Assembly (NCBI RefSeq): GCF_004153545.1
Contig: NZ_SDVA01000009.1
Coordinates: forward strand, 1-64,000
Direction: 5' to 3'
Length of the DNA: 64,000 bases
DNA from: Serinicoccus sediminis
Lineage (GTDB): Bacteria; Actinomycetota; Actinomycetes; Actinomycetales; Dermatophilaceae
Shown here: piece by piece, positions 20,483-29,272 of the stretch
Layout: the number at the start of each line of letters is the position of its first letter
Numbering within the stretch: position 1 is the stretch's first letter
Position numbers and translations under genes: made by a program
Notes under the pieces: model-generated
Told to the model about the DNA's origin: nothing
Databases searched by the model: none
The model's input: only the letters and a program-made list of their open reading frames with translations

Positions 20483-21186
20483 CGGCATACCTCCAGGGCC
20501 TGCGGCAGGGTGAACGCGCCCTCGTGCAGCGCCGCGCCCAGCACCACCTCGTCGACGTCCGGGCAGTCGCGCAGCGCCCGCAGGTCGTCGAGCGTGCCCA
20601 CCCCGCCCGACGCGGTCACCGCCGACCCCACGAGCCGGGCCACCGCGCTGAAGAGGGCCACGTCGGCGCCCGTGCGACGGCCGTCGCGGGAGGCGTCGGC
20701 CACCAGGACCCGCGTCCTGCCGTCCCGGAGCACCGGGTGGCGCCGCACCACCTCCTCGACCGGCCCGAGGCGCACGGACGTGCCGCGGGCGACGACCTCG
20801 CCCCCGCGCACGTCGACCGCGACGACGAGGCGGTCCCCCAACCGGCTCGCCGCCTCCTCGACCAGGTCGGGGTCGGCCAGGGCCAAGCTGGCCAGCACCA
20901 CCCGGCTCGCCCGGGTCCCCGCCGCCCACACCACGTCGGCCGGACCGGCGATCCCCCCGGAGAGCTGCACCGGCACCGGCAGCCCAGCCACCAGCCCGGC
21001 CATGAGGCCCGGGGCCCCGCCGCGGCCGAAGGCCCGGTCCAGGTCGACGAGGTGCAGGAGACGGGCCCCCTCGGCCACGAGGGACTGGGCCACGTGGGCG
21101 GGGTGCGCCGGGCCGTCGCCGGGGACCTGTGCCGCGCGACCCGCGGCCACATCCACCGCCGGCAGGAGGGTGAGCCCCGCCGTCAC
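20479..21186 (-). CDS. HisA/PriA-like ProFAR isomerase, motif-divergent
   Basis: A 235-residue (beta-alpha)8 barrel related to HisA/PriA, which isomerises ProFAR in histidine synthesis and, in many actinobacteria, also PRA in tryptophan synthesis. Family features kept: LLPAVDVAAGRA, LLHLVDLDRAFGRG, VQLSGGI, a catalytic-type Asp in VLVADASRDG, SGGVGTLDDLRAL, and EGAFTLPQALEV. Departures from mycobacterial PriA: the Arg after GRAV is replaced (GRAAQV), and the phosphate-binding VGT is ASL in RVVLASLAL; the RGRGW loop reads RGTSV. No hisH, hisB or hisF lies nearby. It may still be HisA, or a narrowed relic. GTGA overlap with the upstream gene. Confidence 0.7.
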   Translation of the reverse strand: MTAGLTLLPAVDVAAGRAAQVPGDGPAHPAHVAQSLVAEGARLLHLVDLDRAFGRGGAPGLMAGLVAGLPVPVQLSGGIAGPADVVWAAGTRASRVVLASLALADPDLVEEAASRLGDRLVVAVDVRGGEVVARGTSVRLGPVEEVVRRHPVLRDGRTRVLVADASRDGRRTGADVALFSAVARLVGSAVTASGGVGTLDDLRALRDCPDVDEVVLGAALHEGAFTLPQALEVCR

Positions 21187-21836
21187 GACAGGACGCCCAG
21201 CTCTCGACGCAGCCGCACCGAGTCCTGGACGGCGTCCTGGAACCACCCGACCTGCTGGGGGTCCGGCTGCCGACGGACCGCACCCGGCACCGTGTCCGCG
21301 TGCGCCGGGTCCTCGACCAGGCGGGTCCCCGGCAGCCCCAGGGTGGCCATCACGGCCTGGAGCATGCGCGCCGGCCGCACCCTGGTCTCGTGGAGCAGGT
21401 CGACGAGCTCGTCCCGGACCGTCGGCGCCGCGCCGGCCAGGGCGACGATCTCGGCGGGCCCGGCGAGATCCAGCCCCGGCGGCCGCAGCAGTCCTCGATC
21501 CGGCTCCCACACCACCCAGCGCACCCGGCGGCGCCGGCCCGGCTGGTGCAGGGTGACCAGGGCGCGCCCGTCGACCTCGAAGAAGCCCAGCCCGGGTGCC
21601 GCCTTGGCGGAGAGGGCGCGGCAGGCGCTGACCAGCCCCCCGTCCTCGTAGGGGGCACCGGCGCGGGAAGGACCGCGGGTCACCACACCCACCCAGCCCT
21701 GGAGCGGGACGACCGAGACGGGGACGATGCTGGCCGCCACCCAGGCGTCCACCTCGTGCCGGGGCCCGGCCGCGAGGAGCAGCCCCTGGGAGCGTCCGGA
21801 CGTCGTCGGGTCGTCGGGGGAGCTCACCCGGCTCAT
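21183..21836 (-). CDS. Protein of unknown function
   Basis: A 217-residue protein that I do not recognise. It begins MSRVSSPDDPTTSG and reads LLLAAGPRHEVDAWVAASIV, with a Trp-rich strand pair (RVRWVVWEPDRGLL) and a C-terminal helical part ending WFQDAVQDSVRLRRELGVLS. No signal peptide or membrane segment. The start is two bases downstream of the glnE stop, and its stop overlaps the hisA-like gene, so it is in one transcription unit from glnA2 to sseB. Confidence 0.7.
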   Translation of the reverse strand: MSRVSSPDDPTTSGRSQGLLLAAGPRHEVDAWVAASIVPVSVVPLQGWVGVVTRGPSRAGAPYEDGGLVSACRALSAKAAPGLGFFEVDGRALVTLHQPGRRRRVRWVVWEPDRGLLRPPGLDLAGPAEIVALAGAAPTVRDELVDLLHETRVRPARMLQAVMATLGLPGTRLVEDPAHADTVPGAVRRQPDPQQVGWFQDAVQDSVRLRRELGVLS

Positions 21837-21837
21837 C

Positions 21838-24800
21838 CTACGGACCGGCGGGGCCGCTCCCGCCCTCGCCACGTCGACCTCGTGCCTCGCGGCCGAACGG
21901 GTCGCGGCGGGGCGGCGGGAAGTGCCCGGCGTCGCGCGGCGGCGAGGCCGCACGCGGGCGGCCGAAGCCGTCGGTGTGCCGGTCGCGGGACGGGGCGTCC
22001 GGGCGACCCCGGTGGGGCGCGCCGGTGGCGCGGCGCAGGGTCTCGCCGTCGCCGCCCGTCCCGGGCGGCTTGTTGCCGTAGAGCAGCCGCTCGACGACCT
22101 CCCGCGCGTGCCGGGCGGTGCGCCGCCAGTCCTGCGCCAGCGAGGTGCCGGTGCCCGGGCCGCGACGCATGACCCGGGACATGCCCTCGGCGTCGCGCAG
22201 GTCGCTGGGCACGCTGTCCACCGGTCGCCCGCGCCAGACGATGCCCGCGTCGCGCAGCTGGGAGGCGACGCACCAGGCGTGCACCAGCGGCTCCTGGTCC
22301 TGCTCGGAGAGCAGCCCGGCCTCCCCGGCGGCGCGCAGCGCGTCGATCGTGCTCGTGGTGCGCAGCCCCGGGTGGTCGTGCGCGTGCTGGAGCTGCAGCA
22401 GCTGGGCCACCCACTCCACGTCCGAGAGCCCTCCCATGCCGAGCTTGAGGTGGGTCCTCGGGTCCGCGCCGCGGGGCAGCCGCTCGGCCTCCATCCGGGC
22501 CTTGAGCTTGCGGATCTGCCGGACAGCGTCGTCCCCGATGCCGCCGTCGGGCCAGCGCAGCGGACGGATCATCTCGCTGAAGGCCTCGCCCAGCCGGGGG
22601 TCCCCGGCGACCGGGCGGGCGCGGAGCAGGGCCTGTGACTCCCAGCCGGCCGACCACCGCTCGTAGTAGGTGCGGTACGCCTCCAGGCTGCGCACGAGCG
22701 GGCCGGCCTTGCCCTCGGGGCGCAGGCCGGCGTCCAGCTCCAGCACCGGGTCCGGGCCGGCTCCGGTGAGTCCCTTGCGCAGCTCGGCGACGATGTCGGT
22801 GGCCTGCTCGGCGGCGAGCTCCGGCGTCGCCCCCGGGAGCGGGTCGTAGACGTACATGACGTCGGCGTCGCTGGCGTAGCCGACCTCGCGCCCGCCGAGC
22901 CGTCCCATCCCCACGAGCAGCAGGGCCGCTGCCGCGTCCTCGCCGCGGCGCTCCAGCACCCGGCGGGTCGCGACCCCCAGCGCCCCCTCCAGGTAGGCGT
23001 CGGTGAGGTCGCTGAGCGCCTGCCGCACCTGCGGCCCGTCCCACCCGGCGGCCAGGTCGCCCAGCACGATGCGCACCAGCTCGCGGGCGCGGACCGAGCG
23101 CACGGAGGCGAAGGCCTCCTCCGCGCTCTCCTGCCGCCTGGCGGCGGCCGTCATCCGGGCCACCAGCGCCTGCTTGTCCGGCACGACCAGCTCCCCCTCG
23201 TCCCCCAGCAGGGCGACCGTCTCGGGGCTGCGGATGAGCAGGTCCACGGCATACCGGCTGGAGGACAGCACCCGCGCCAGGCGCTGCGCGGCGCTGCCCT
23301 CGTCCCGCAGCATCCCGAGGTACCAGTGCGTGGTGCCGAGCGCGTCGCTGATCCGGCGGAAGGCCAGCAGCCCGGCGTCGGGGTCGGCACCGTCGGCGAA
23401 CCAGGACAGCATGACCGGCAGCAGGTGCCGCTGGATCGTCGCCCGGCGGCTGACCCCGTCGGTCAGCGCCTCGAGGTGTCGCATGGCGCCGGCCGGGTCG
23501 CGGAAGCCGAGGGCGGCCAGCCGCTCGCGGGCGGCCTCGGGCGACAGCCGCGCCTCGTCGTAGGAGAGTCTGGCCACCGCGGACAGCAGGGGGCGGTAGA
23601 AGAGCCGCTCGTGCAGACGCCGGACCTCCCGACGCACCTGCTTCCACCGCTGCATGACCGCGCGGTCGGCGTCGCCGCGCTCCCCCAGGGCGCGGCCGAG
23701 CCGGCGCAGCTCGCCCTCCGCGGTCGGCATGAGGTGGGTGCGCTTCATCCGGTGCAGCTGCACCCGGTGCTCCAGGCACCGCAGCAGCCGGTATGCCTCG
23801 TCCAGCGCGTGCGCGTCCTCCCGCCCGACGTAGCCCCCGTCGCGGAGCGCGGCGAGCGCCTCCAGCGTCGTCCGCGAGCGCAGCGCCGGGTCGGCCCTCC
23901 CGTGCACGAGCTGCAGCAGCTGCACGCTGAACTCGATGTCCCGCAGGCCACCCGGGCCGAGCTTGATCTGCCGGTCGACCTCGTCACGGCGCACGTGCTG
24001 CTCGACCCGGCGCCGCATCGACTGCACCTCGCCGACGAAGTTCTCCCGCCCGGCGGCCTCCCAGACGAGCGGCTCGACCAGCTCCAGCCACCGGCGGCCG
24101 AGGTCGCCGTCGCCGGCCACCACCCGCGCCTTGAGCAGGGCCTGGAACTCCCAGGTCTTGGCCCAGCGCTGGTAGTACTCGCGGTGGGACTCGAGGGAGC
24201 GGACCAGCGGACCGTTCTTGCCCTCGGGCCGCAGCGCGGCGTCCACCTGCCAGAGGGTGCCCTCCGCCGTGGCGTCCCCGCAGATGCGCATGACCGCCGA
24301 GGCGAGCCGGGCACCGACCGCGACGGCCTCCGCCTCCTCCGCCCCGGCCTGCGGCGCGGCGAGGAAGATGACGTCGACGTCGGAGAGGTAGTTGAGCTCG
24401 CGCCCCCCGGTCTTGCCCATGGCGACGACGGTCAGGGCGCAGCTCTCCTCGTCCTCCACCTCGGCCCGGGCGAGCAGCAGGGCCCCCTCGAGCGCGGCCG
24501 CCGCGAGGTCGGCCAGTGCCCCGCCGACCGCCGGCATGAGCCGGACCGGGTCCGGGGAGCACAGGTCGGCCGTCGCGACCCGCAGCAGCTGGCGCCGGTA
24601 GGCCACCCGCAGGGCGTCCGCGCCCGCCCGGCCTGTCAGCCCGCGCACCGCCTCGACGAGGGTCCACGGCTCGGGAGAGCGACCCTCGGCGACGTCGGGG
24701 ACGTGCTCGGGGTGCCGCAGGAGGCCCTCACCCAGGGCGACAGACCCGCCCAGCAGGGTCAGCAGCCGACGCCGCGGCTCCCCGCCGGCGGCCACGACCG

Positions 24801-25245
24801 GGAGCGTGGCCTCGTCGCAGCGGGTCCCGTCCGCGCCCGTCGACCGCGGGTCGAGCAGCCGCACGAGCAGGAGCAGCGCCGCGTCCGGGTCGGCGCCCGC
24901 CCCCAGGTCCGCCACCAGGCCGGGCACGTCCACCTCGGCGCGGGGGCCAGGGGCGGTGCCGGCGGAGACGTCTGCCTCGGTGTCGGCGGCCGTGCCCTCC
25001 TGCTGGTCGTCCGTCCGGTCGGTGGCGTCGTCGGCGTCGGTGCCGGCGGTCGCACCCGCCTCGTCGTCCTCTGCGGCCTCCATCCGCTCCAGCACCTCGG
25101 CGAGCAGCCGGGCCGCCCGGCCGCTGTCCTGGAACCCGCCGCGGGCCAGCTGAGCCGCACCCAGCCGGTCCCCCTCGGGGCGACCGCCCGCACGCCGACG
25201 TCCGGGCGTCGCGGCGCCCGCGCGGGAGGTCTCGGGTGACGGCAC
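21838..25245 (-). CDS. glnE: Glutamine synthetase adenylyltransferase/adenylyl-removing enzyme
   Basis: Adds AMP to and removes it from glutamine synthetase according to nitrogen status. The 1135-residue protein has two nucleotidyltransferase halves with the GS-X-D type motifs: TGGRELNYLSDVDVIF and LGGREVGYASDADVMYVY, each followed by DAALRPEGKNGPLVRS / DAGLRPEGKAGPLVRS, and central KLGPGGLRDIEF and KLGMGGLSDVEW. GTG start with GAGGG six bases ahead, 13 bases after the glnA2 stop. Two unusual additions: an acidic Asp/Glu/Thr-rich linker near residues 55-100 and a basic Pro/Arg-rich tail of about 70 residues that ends two bases before the next gene. Confidence 0.95.
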   Translation of the reverse strand: MPSPETSRAGAATPGRRRAGGRPEGDRLGAAQLARGGFQDSGRAARLLAEVLERMEAAEDDEAGATAGTDADDATDRTDDQQEGTAADTEADVSAGTAPGPRAEVDVPGLVADLGAGADPDAALLLLVRLLDPRSTGADGTRCDEATLPVVAAGGEPRRRLLTLLGGSVALGEGLLRHPEHVPDVAEGRSPEPWTLVEAVRGLTGRAGADALRVAYRRQLLRVATADLCSPDPVRLMPAVGGALADLAAAALEGALLLARAEVEDEESCALTVVAMGKTGGRELNYLSDVDVIFLAAPQAGAEEAEAVAVGARLASAVMRICGDATAEGTLWQVDAALRPEGKNGPLVRSLESHREYYQRWAKTWEFQALLKARVVAGDGDLGRRWLELVEPLVWEAAGRENFVGEVQSMRRRVEQHVRRDEVDRQIKLGPGGLRDIEFSVQLLQLVHGRADPALRSRTTLEALAALRDGGYVGREDAHALDEAYRLLRCLEHRVQLHRMKRTHLMPTAEGELRRLGRALGERGDADRAVMQRWKQVRREVRRLHERLFYRPLLSAVARLSYDEARLSPEAARERLAALGFRDPAGAMRHLEALTDGVSRRATIQRHLLPVMLSWFADGADPDAGLLAFRRISDALGTTHWYLGMLRDEGSAAQRLARVLSSSRYAVDLLIRSPETVALLGDEGELVVPDKQALVARMTAAARRQESAEEAFASVRSVRARELVRIVLGDLAAGWDGPQVRQALSDLTDAYLEGALGVATRRVLERRGEDAAAALLLVGMGRLGGREVGYASDADVMYVYDPLPGATPELAAEQATDIVAELRKGLTGAGPDPVLELDAGLRPEGKAGPLVRSLEAYRTYYERWSAGWESQALLRARPVAGDPRLGEAFSEMIRPLRWPDGGIGDDAVRQIRKLKARMEAERLPRGADPRTHLKLGMGGLSDVEWVAQLLQLQHAHDHPGLRTTSTIDALRAAGEAGLLSEQDQEPLVHAWCVASQLRDAGIVWRGRPVDSVPSDLRDAEGMSRVMRRGPGTGTSLAQDWRRTARHAREVVERLLYGNKPPGTGGDGETLRRATGAPHRGRPDAPSRDRHTDGFGRPRAASPPRDAGHFPPPRRDPFGREARGRRGEGGSGPAGP

Positions 25246-25258
25246 GGCATACCCTCGC

Positions 25259-26587
25259 TCAGAGGTGCAGGAGGTAGCGGTCCAGCTCGAACTGCGTCAC
25301 CTGGGACCGGTACTCGCCCCACTCCTGCCACTTGTTGCGCAGGTAGAAGTCGAAGACCTGCTCCCCCAGCACCTCGGCGGCGAGCTCGGAACCCTCCATC
25401 ACCGCCACCGCCTCGCCCAGGCTCTGCGGGAGCGGGTCGATGCCCATGGCGCGCCGCTCGGCGTCGGTGAGCATCCACACGTCGTCCTCGGCCTCCGCCG
25501 GCAGGTCGTAGCCCTCCTTGATGCCCCGCAGCCCGGAGGCGAGCACCAGCGCGTAGGTGAGGTAGGGGTTGCAGGCGGCGTCGATGGAGCGCACCTCGAC
25601 CCGCCGGGAGTGCCCCCGGCCGACGGAGAACATCGGCACGCGAGCCAGCGCGGAGCGGTTGTTGTGGCCCCAGCACACGTGCGCCGGTGCCTCACCGCCG
25701 CCCCAGAGCCGCTTGTAGGAGTTGACGAACTGGTTGGTGACCGCGCAGATCTCCCGGCTGTGCGCGAGGACCCCGGCCATGAAGCGACGCCCGGTCTGGG
25801 AGAGCTCGTAGTCGGCCCCCGGCTCGTAGAACGCGTTGGTGTCGCCCTCGAAGAGCGAGACGTGGGTGTGCATGCCGGACCCGGGGTGCTCGGCGAGCGG
25901 CTTGGGCATGAAGGTGGCGAACGCCTTCTCGTGCAGCGCGACCTCCCGCACCACCGTGCGGAAGGTCATGATGTTGTCCGCCATCGACAGCGCGTCGGCG
26001 TAGCGCAGGTCGATCTCCTGCTGGCCCGGCCCGCCCTCGTGGTGGCTGAACTCGACCGAGATGCCCATCTGCTCGAGCATCTCGATCGCCGCCCGGCGGA
26101 AGTCGTGGCCGTCGCCGCGGGCGACGTGGTCGAAGTAGCCGGCCTGGTCGACCGGGACCGGGCCCCGGCCGCGCTCGTAGGGCTCCTTGAAGAGGTAGAA
26201 CTCGATCTCGGGGTGGGTGTAGAAGGTGAACCCCTGCTCGGCGGCGGTGTCCAGGGTGCGGCGCAGGATGTTGCGCGAGTCGGTCGCCGCAGGGGTGCCG
26301 TCCGGCATGTTGATGTCGCAGAACATCCGGGCCGTCCGGTCGCGCCACGGCAGCACCTGGAAGGTGTCGGCATCGGGCTGCACGATCATGTCGGCCTCGT
26401 AGACCCGGGTGAAGCCCTCGATGACGCTGCCGTCGATGCCGATCCCCTCGGTGAACGCCTGCTCCAGCTCGGCGGGGGCGACCGCCACCGACTTCAGGGT
26501 GCCCATGAGGTCGGTGAACCAGAGCCGGACGAACCGGATGTCCCTCTCCTCGATGGTGCGGAGGACATACTCCTGCTGGCGGTTCAT
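25259..26587 (-). CDS. glnA2: Glutamine synthetase, type I (GlnA2-like)
   Basis: Makes glutamine from glutamate, ammonia and ATP. The 442-residue enzyme shows the LMGTLKSV start region, the Asp50 latch region IDGSVIEGF, ATP/metal motifs EIEFYLF, EFSHHEGGPGQQEID, the HPGSGMHTHVSL flap, NSYKRLWGG and RVEVRS. The length suits the shorter GSI-alpha class; the region where GSI-beta enzymes carry the adenylylated Tyr reads KEGYDLPAEAEDD, so modification by the adjacent GlnE is uncertain. The same glnA2-glnE pair occurs in Mycobacterium tuberculosis. The ATG at 26587 is chosen from homology; the first residues are MNRQQEYVLRTIEERDIRFV. Confidence 0.93.
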   Translation of the reverse strand: MNRQQEYVLRTIEERDIRFVRLWFTDLMGTLKSVAVAPAELEQAFTEGIGIDGSVIEGFTRVYEADMIVQPDADTFQVLPWRDRTARMFCDINMPDGTPAATDSRNILRRTLDTAAEQGFTFYTHPEIEFYLFKEPYERGRGPVPVDQAGYFDHVARGDGHDFRRAAIEMLEQMGISVEFSHHEGGPGQQEIDLRYADALSMADNIMTFRTVVREVALHEKAFATFMPKPLAEHPGSGMHTHVSLFEGDTNAFYEPGADYELSQTGRRFMAGVLAHSREICAVTNQFVNSYKRLWGGGEAPAHVCWGHNNRSALARVPMFSVGRGHSRRVEVRSIDAACNPYLTYALVLASGLRGIKEGYDLPAEAEDDVWMLTDAERRAMGIDPLPQSLGEAVAVMEGSELAAEVLGEQVFDFYLRNKWQEWGEYRSQVTQFELDRYLLHL

Positions 26588-26591
26588 GGCC

Positions 26592-26939
26592 TCATCCTGC
26601 CGCATCGTCGAGGTCCGCCGTGGCCCGGGCGTAGTCGGCGGCGAGCGCGCCCAGGTCCGCCCGGTGGTCCGCGATGCGGCAGCCCCGACCGTTGGGCTTG
26701 ACCCGGATCCCCTCCTCGTCCCAGTGCGGCCGGGCCCGGGCGAGCAGGTCGGCGTGGAAGTCGCCCGCGTGGCTCGTCACCCGCCACCAGGTGACGTTGT
26801 CCCCCCAGTGCTTGAGGATCGAGCCGACCTGGCGCGGGCCGATGCCGACGAGGGTGGCCAGGTCGCCGTAGCTCACCACCCGGCCGGCCGGCACCTGCTC
26901 GACGGCGCGGAGCACCCGCTCGACCAGCACCTCGTCCAT
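26592..26939 (-). CDS. Alkyltransferase-like protein (ATL, MGMT fold)
   Basis: A 115-residue homologue of the C-terminal DNA-binding half of O6-alkylguanine-DNA alkyltransferase. It has VPAGRVVSYGDLATLVGIGPRQVG, the helix-turn-helix, but the active-site region reads NVTWWRVTSH, where true MGMT has PCHR; the Cys is replaced by Trp as in ATL proteins. ATLs flag alkylated bases for nucleotide excision repair rather than repairing them. The gene ends five bases before glnA2 and is co-directional. Confidence 0.85.
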   Translation of the reverse strand: MDEVLVERVLRAVEQVPAGRVVSYGDLATLVGIGPRQVGSILKHWGDNVTWWRVTSHAGDFHADLLARARPHWDEEGIRVKPNGRGCRIADHRADLGALAADYARATADLDDAAG

Positions 26940-26996
26940 CCCGGAGACGCTACCGGGGCGCTGCGGGCGCCGGGGACGAGGCATACGCTGAAGAGC

Positions 26997-27998
26997 ATGA
27001 GCGAACTCACGGTCGGGTATGCCGCGATGCTGGAGCAGTTCCACCCCTCCGAGGCGGTGGCGCTCACCGCGGCCGCCGAGGAGCACGGGTTCTCCGGCTG
27101 CATGGCCGCCGACCACTTCGCGCCGTGGGTGCCCTCGCAGGGCCAGTCGGCCTTCGTCTGGAACGTCCTCACCGCGGTCGGCGAGCGCACCACCGGCGAC
27201 CTCGGCCCCGGTGTGGTGTGCCCGAGCTTCCGCTGGCACCCCGCCGTGGTCGCGCAGGCGGCGGCCACGCTGGAGGCGATGTATGCCGGGCGCACCTGGC
27301 TCGGGGTCGGCGCCGGAGAGGCGCTCAACGAGCACGTGCTCGGCGGCTACTGGCCGGAGGCCGGTGAGCGCTCGCGCCGGATGTTCGAGGCCGTGGACCT
27401 CATCACGCAGCTCTTCGAGGCGTCGGTGGCCGGGAAGGACACGAAGTTCGCCGGGGAGTTCTTCCGGATGGAGACCACCCGGCTGTGGACCATGCCCGAC
27501 GCGCCGCCGCCGATCCTCGTCGCCACGGCCGGGCCGGTCAACGCGAAGAAGACGGGCCGGCACGCCGACGGCATCATCACCGTCGGTGCACCGCCGGAGA
27601 AGATCGAGATGCTGCTGGGGAAGTTCGCCGACGGGGCCCGGGAGGCGGGCAAGGACCCCGACACCATGCCCAAGGTCCTGCAGCTGCACCTGTCGTGGGC
27701 CCCGACCGACGAGGAGGCGCTGGACAACGCGGTGCGCGAGTGGCCCAACGGGGGGATGAAGTTCGGGAAGGCCGACATCCGCTCACCGCACGACTTCGCC
27801 GCCATGGCCCAGCTCGTGCGCCCGGAGGACTTCGAGGGCCGGATGGTCATCTCCTCCGACCCGGACGTACACCGTCAGCACATCCAGAGCCTGCTCGACC
27901 TCGGCTTCGACCGGGTCTACCTGCACAACGTCGGGCGCAACCAGCAGGAGTGGCTCGAGGTCTTCGGCCGCGAGGTGCTGCCGCAGCTGCACCGCTGA
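26997..27998 (+). CDS. LLM-class (F420-dependent) oxidoreductase, FGD-like
   Basis: A 333-residue TIM-barrel oxidoreductase of the luciferase-like superfamily, close in style to F420-dependent glucose-6-phosphate dehydrogenases. Features: AADHFAPWVPSQGQSAFVWN, TAVGERTTGDLGPGV, TWLGVGAGEALNEHVLGGYWP and VATAGPVNAKKTGRHADGII. The cofactor is probably F420 but this is by family. TACGCT ends seven bases before the ATG, without a Shine-Dalgarno, so it is probably leaderless. Divergent from the ATL gene. Confidence 0.85.
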   Translation: MSELTVGYAAMLEQFHPSEAVALTAAAEEHGFSGCMAADHFAPWVPSQGQSAFVWNVLTAVGERTTGDLGPGVVCPSFRWHPAVVAQAAATLEAMYAGRTWLGVGAGEALNEHVLGGYWPEAGERSRRMFEAVDLITQLFEASVAGKDTKFAGEFFRMETTRLWTMPDAPPPILVATAGPVNAKKTGRHADGIITVGAPPEKIEMLLGKFADGAREAGKDPDTMPKVLQLHLSWAPTDEEALDNAVREWPNGGMKFGKADIRSPHDFAAMAQLVRPEDFEGRMVISSDPDVHRQHIQSLLDLGFDRVYLHNVGRNQQEWLEVFGREVLPQLHR

Positions 27999-28056
27999 GG
28001 TCTGCCCCGGCCCGGGCTCCCGCGGCCGGTGACCCGGGCCCACGGCCCCGCGCGCG

Positions 28057-28266
28057 TCAGCCCTTGTCGTTGAACGGGTTGTTGTCCCAGTTGTCGTCCT
28101 CGCGCTCCTCCTCGTCCCAGCGCTCGGTCTTCTCCCGGGCGATCTCGAGGGCGCGCGAGGCCTCGTCCTCGCTGCCGTAGGGGCCGAGCAGGTCGGCGCT
28201 GCGGGCCCGCTTGTCGTCCACCTCGGACTCGACCTGGCCGCTCTTGGTGTTGTACCAGTACTGCAT
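28057..28266 (-). CDS. Small SPOR-like protein
   Basis: A 69-residue acidic protein, [20 protein letters not shown] and later [20 protein letters not shown], that I recognise as a small actinobacterial family annotated as SPOR-domain-like. No membrane segment. Its role is unknown. Divergent from map; its gene ends 58 bases after the LLM oxidoreductase. Confidence 0.75.
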   Translation of the reverse strand: MQYWYNTKSGQVESEVDDKRARSADLLGPYGSEDEASRALEIAREKTERWDEEEREDDNWDNNPFNDKG

Positions 28267-28332
28267 CGCTCGCCTCCACGTGCTCTCGACGGCATGCCTC
28301 CGGCGGGAGGCACGGCACCTACGATGGACCCT

Positions 28333-29193
28333 ATGCCCACCCTCGCCCCGATCGCCCCCGGACGTGTCAGCCCGCGCCTCCCGGTGCCCGCCTCGATCGC
28401 CCGCCCCGAGTACGTCGACCGGCCGGCCCCGACGCCGTTCAGCGGCTCCGAGGTCAAGGACGCGGAGACCATCGAGGCGATGCGGCACGCCGGTCGGTTG
28501 GCCGCCCAGGCGCTGGCGCTGTGCGGCGAGATGGTGCGACCGGGCGTGACCACCGACGCCATCGACCGGGCCGGCCACGAGTTCCTGCTCGACCACGGCG
28601 CCTACCCCTCGACCCTGGGCTACCGGGGGTTCCCCAAGTCGCTGTGCACCTCGGTCAACGAGGTCATCTGCCACGGCATCCCGGACGACCGGGAGCTGCG
28701 CGAGGGCGACATCTGCAACATCGACATCACGGCCTACGTCGGCGGCGTGCACGGCGACAACAACGCGACGTTCCTCTGCGGCGAGGTGGCCGAGGAGACC
28801 CGGCTGCTCGTCGAGCGCACGCAGGAGGCGCTGGCGCGGGCCATCAGGGCGGCCCGCCCGGGGCGGGAGATCAACGTCATCGGCCGGGTCATCGAGAGCT
28901 ACGCGAGCCGGTTCGGCTACGGCGTCGTGCGCGACTACACCGGCCACGGGGTCGGTGAGGCGTTCCACTCCGGCCTCGTCGTCCCGCACTACGACGCGGC
29001 GCCGGACTACGCCACGCTCATCGAGCCCGGTATGACGTTCACCATCGAGCCGATGCTCAACCTCGGCACCCCCGAGTGGACGGAGTGGGAGGACGGCTGG
29101 ACGGTGCTCACCGCGGACGGCCGCCCCTCGGCGCAGTTCGAGCACACCCTGCTCATCACCGACGACGGGGCGGAGATCCTCACCCTCCCCTGA
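28333..29193 (+). CDS. map: Methionine aminopeptidase, type I
   Basis: Removes the initiator Met from nascent proteins. The 286-residue protein has an N-terminal Pro-rich linker (PAPTPFSG) as in actinobacterial MapB-type enzymes, then the pita-bread fold with metal ligands in [19 protein letters not shown] (two Asp), [11 protein letters not shown] (His), FTIEPML (Glu) and [10 protein letters not shown] (Glu). TACGAT ends seven bases before the ATG, suggesting a leaderless mRNA; an in-frame ATG nine bases earlier is less likely. Confidence 0.95.
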   Translation: MPTLAPIAPGRVSPRLPVPASIARPEYVDRPAPTPFSGSEVKDAETIEAMRHAGRLAAQALALCGEMVRPGVTTDAIDRAGHEFLLDHGAYPSTLGYRGFPKSLCTSVNEVICHGIPDDRELREGDICNIDITAYVGGVHGDNNATFLCGEVAEETRLLVERTQEALARAIRAARPGREINVIGRVIESYASRFGYGVVRDYTGHGVGEAFHSGLVVPHYDAAPDYATLIEPGMTFTIEPMLNLGTPEWTEWEDGWTVLTADGRPSAQFEHTLLITDDGAEILTLP

Positions 29194-29272
29194 CCCCGCC
29201 GCTGCCGGTCCACGTGTCGCGCGGTCCGGGGGCACGGCATACTCGGGGGTCCGTCACCACGTGGGAGGAAGC

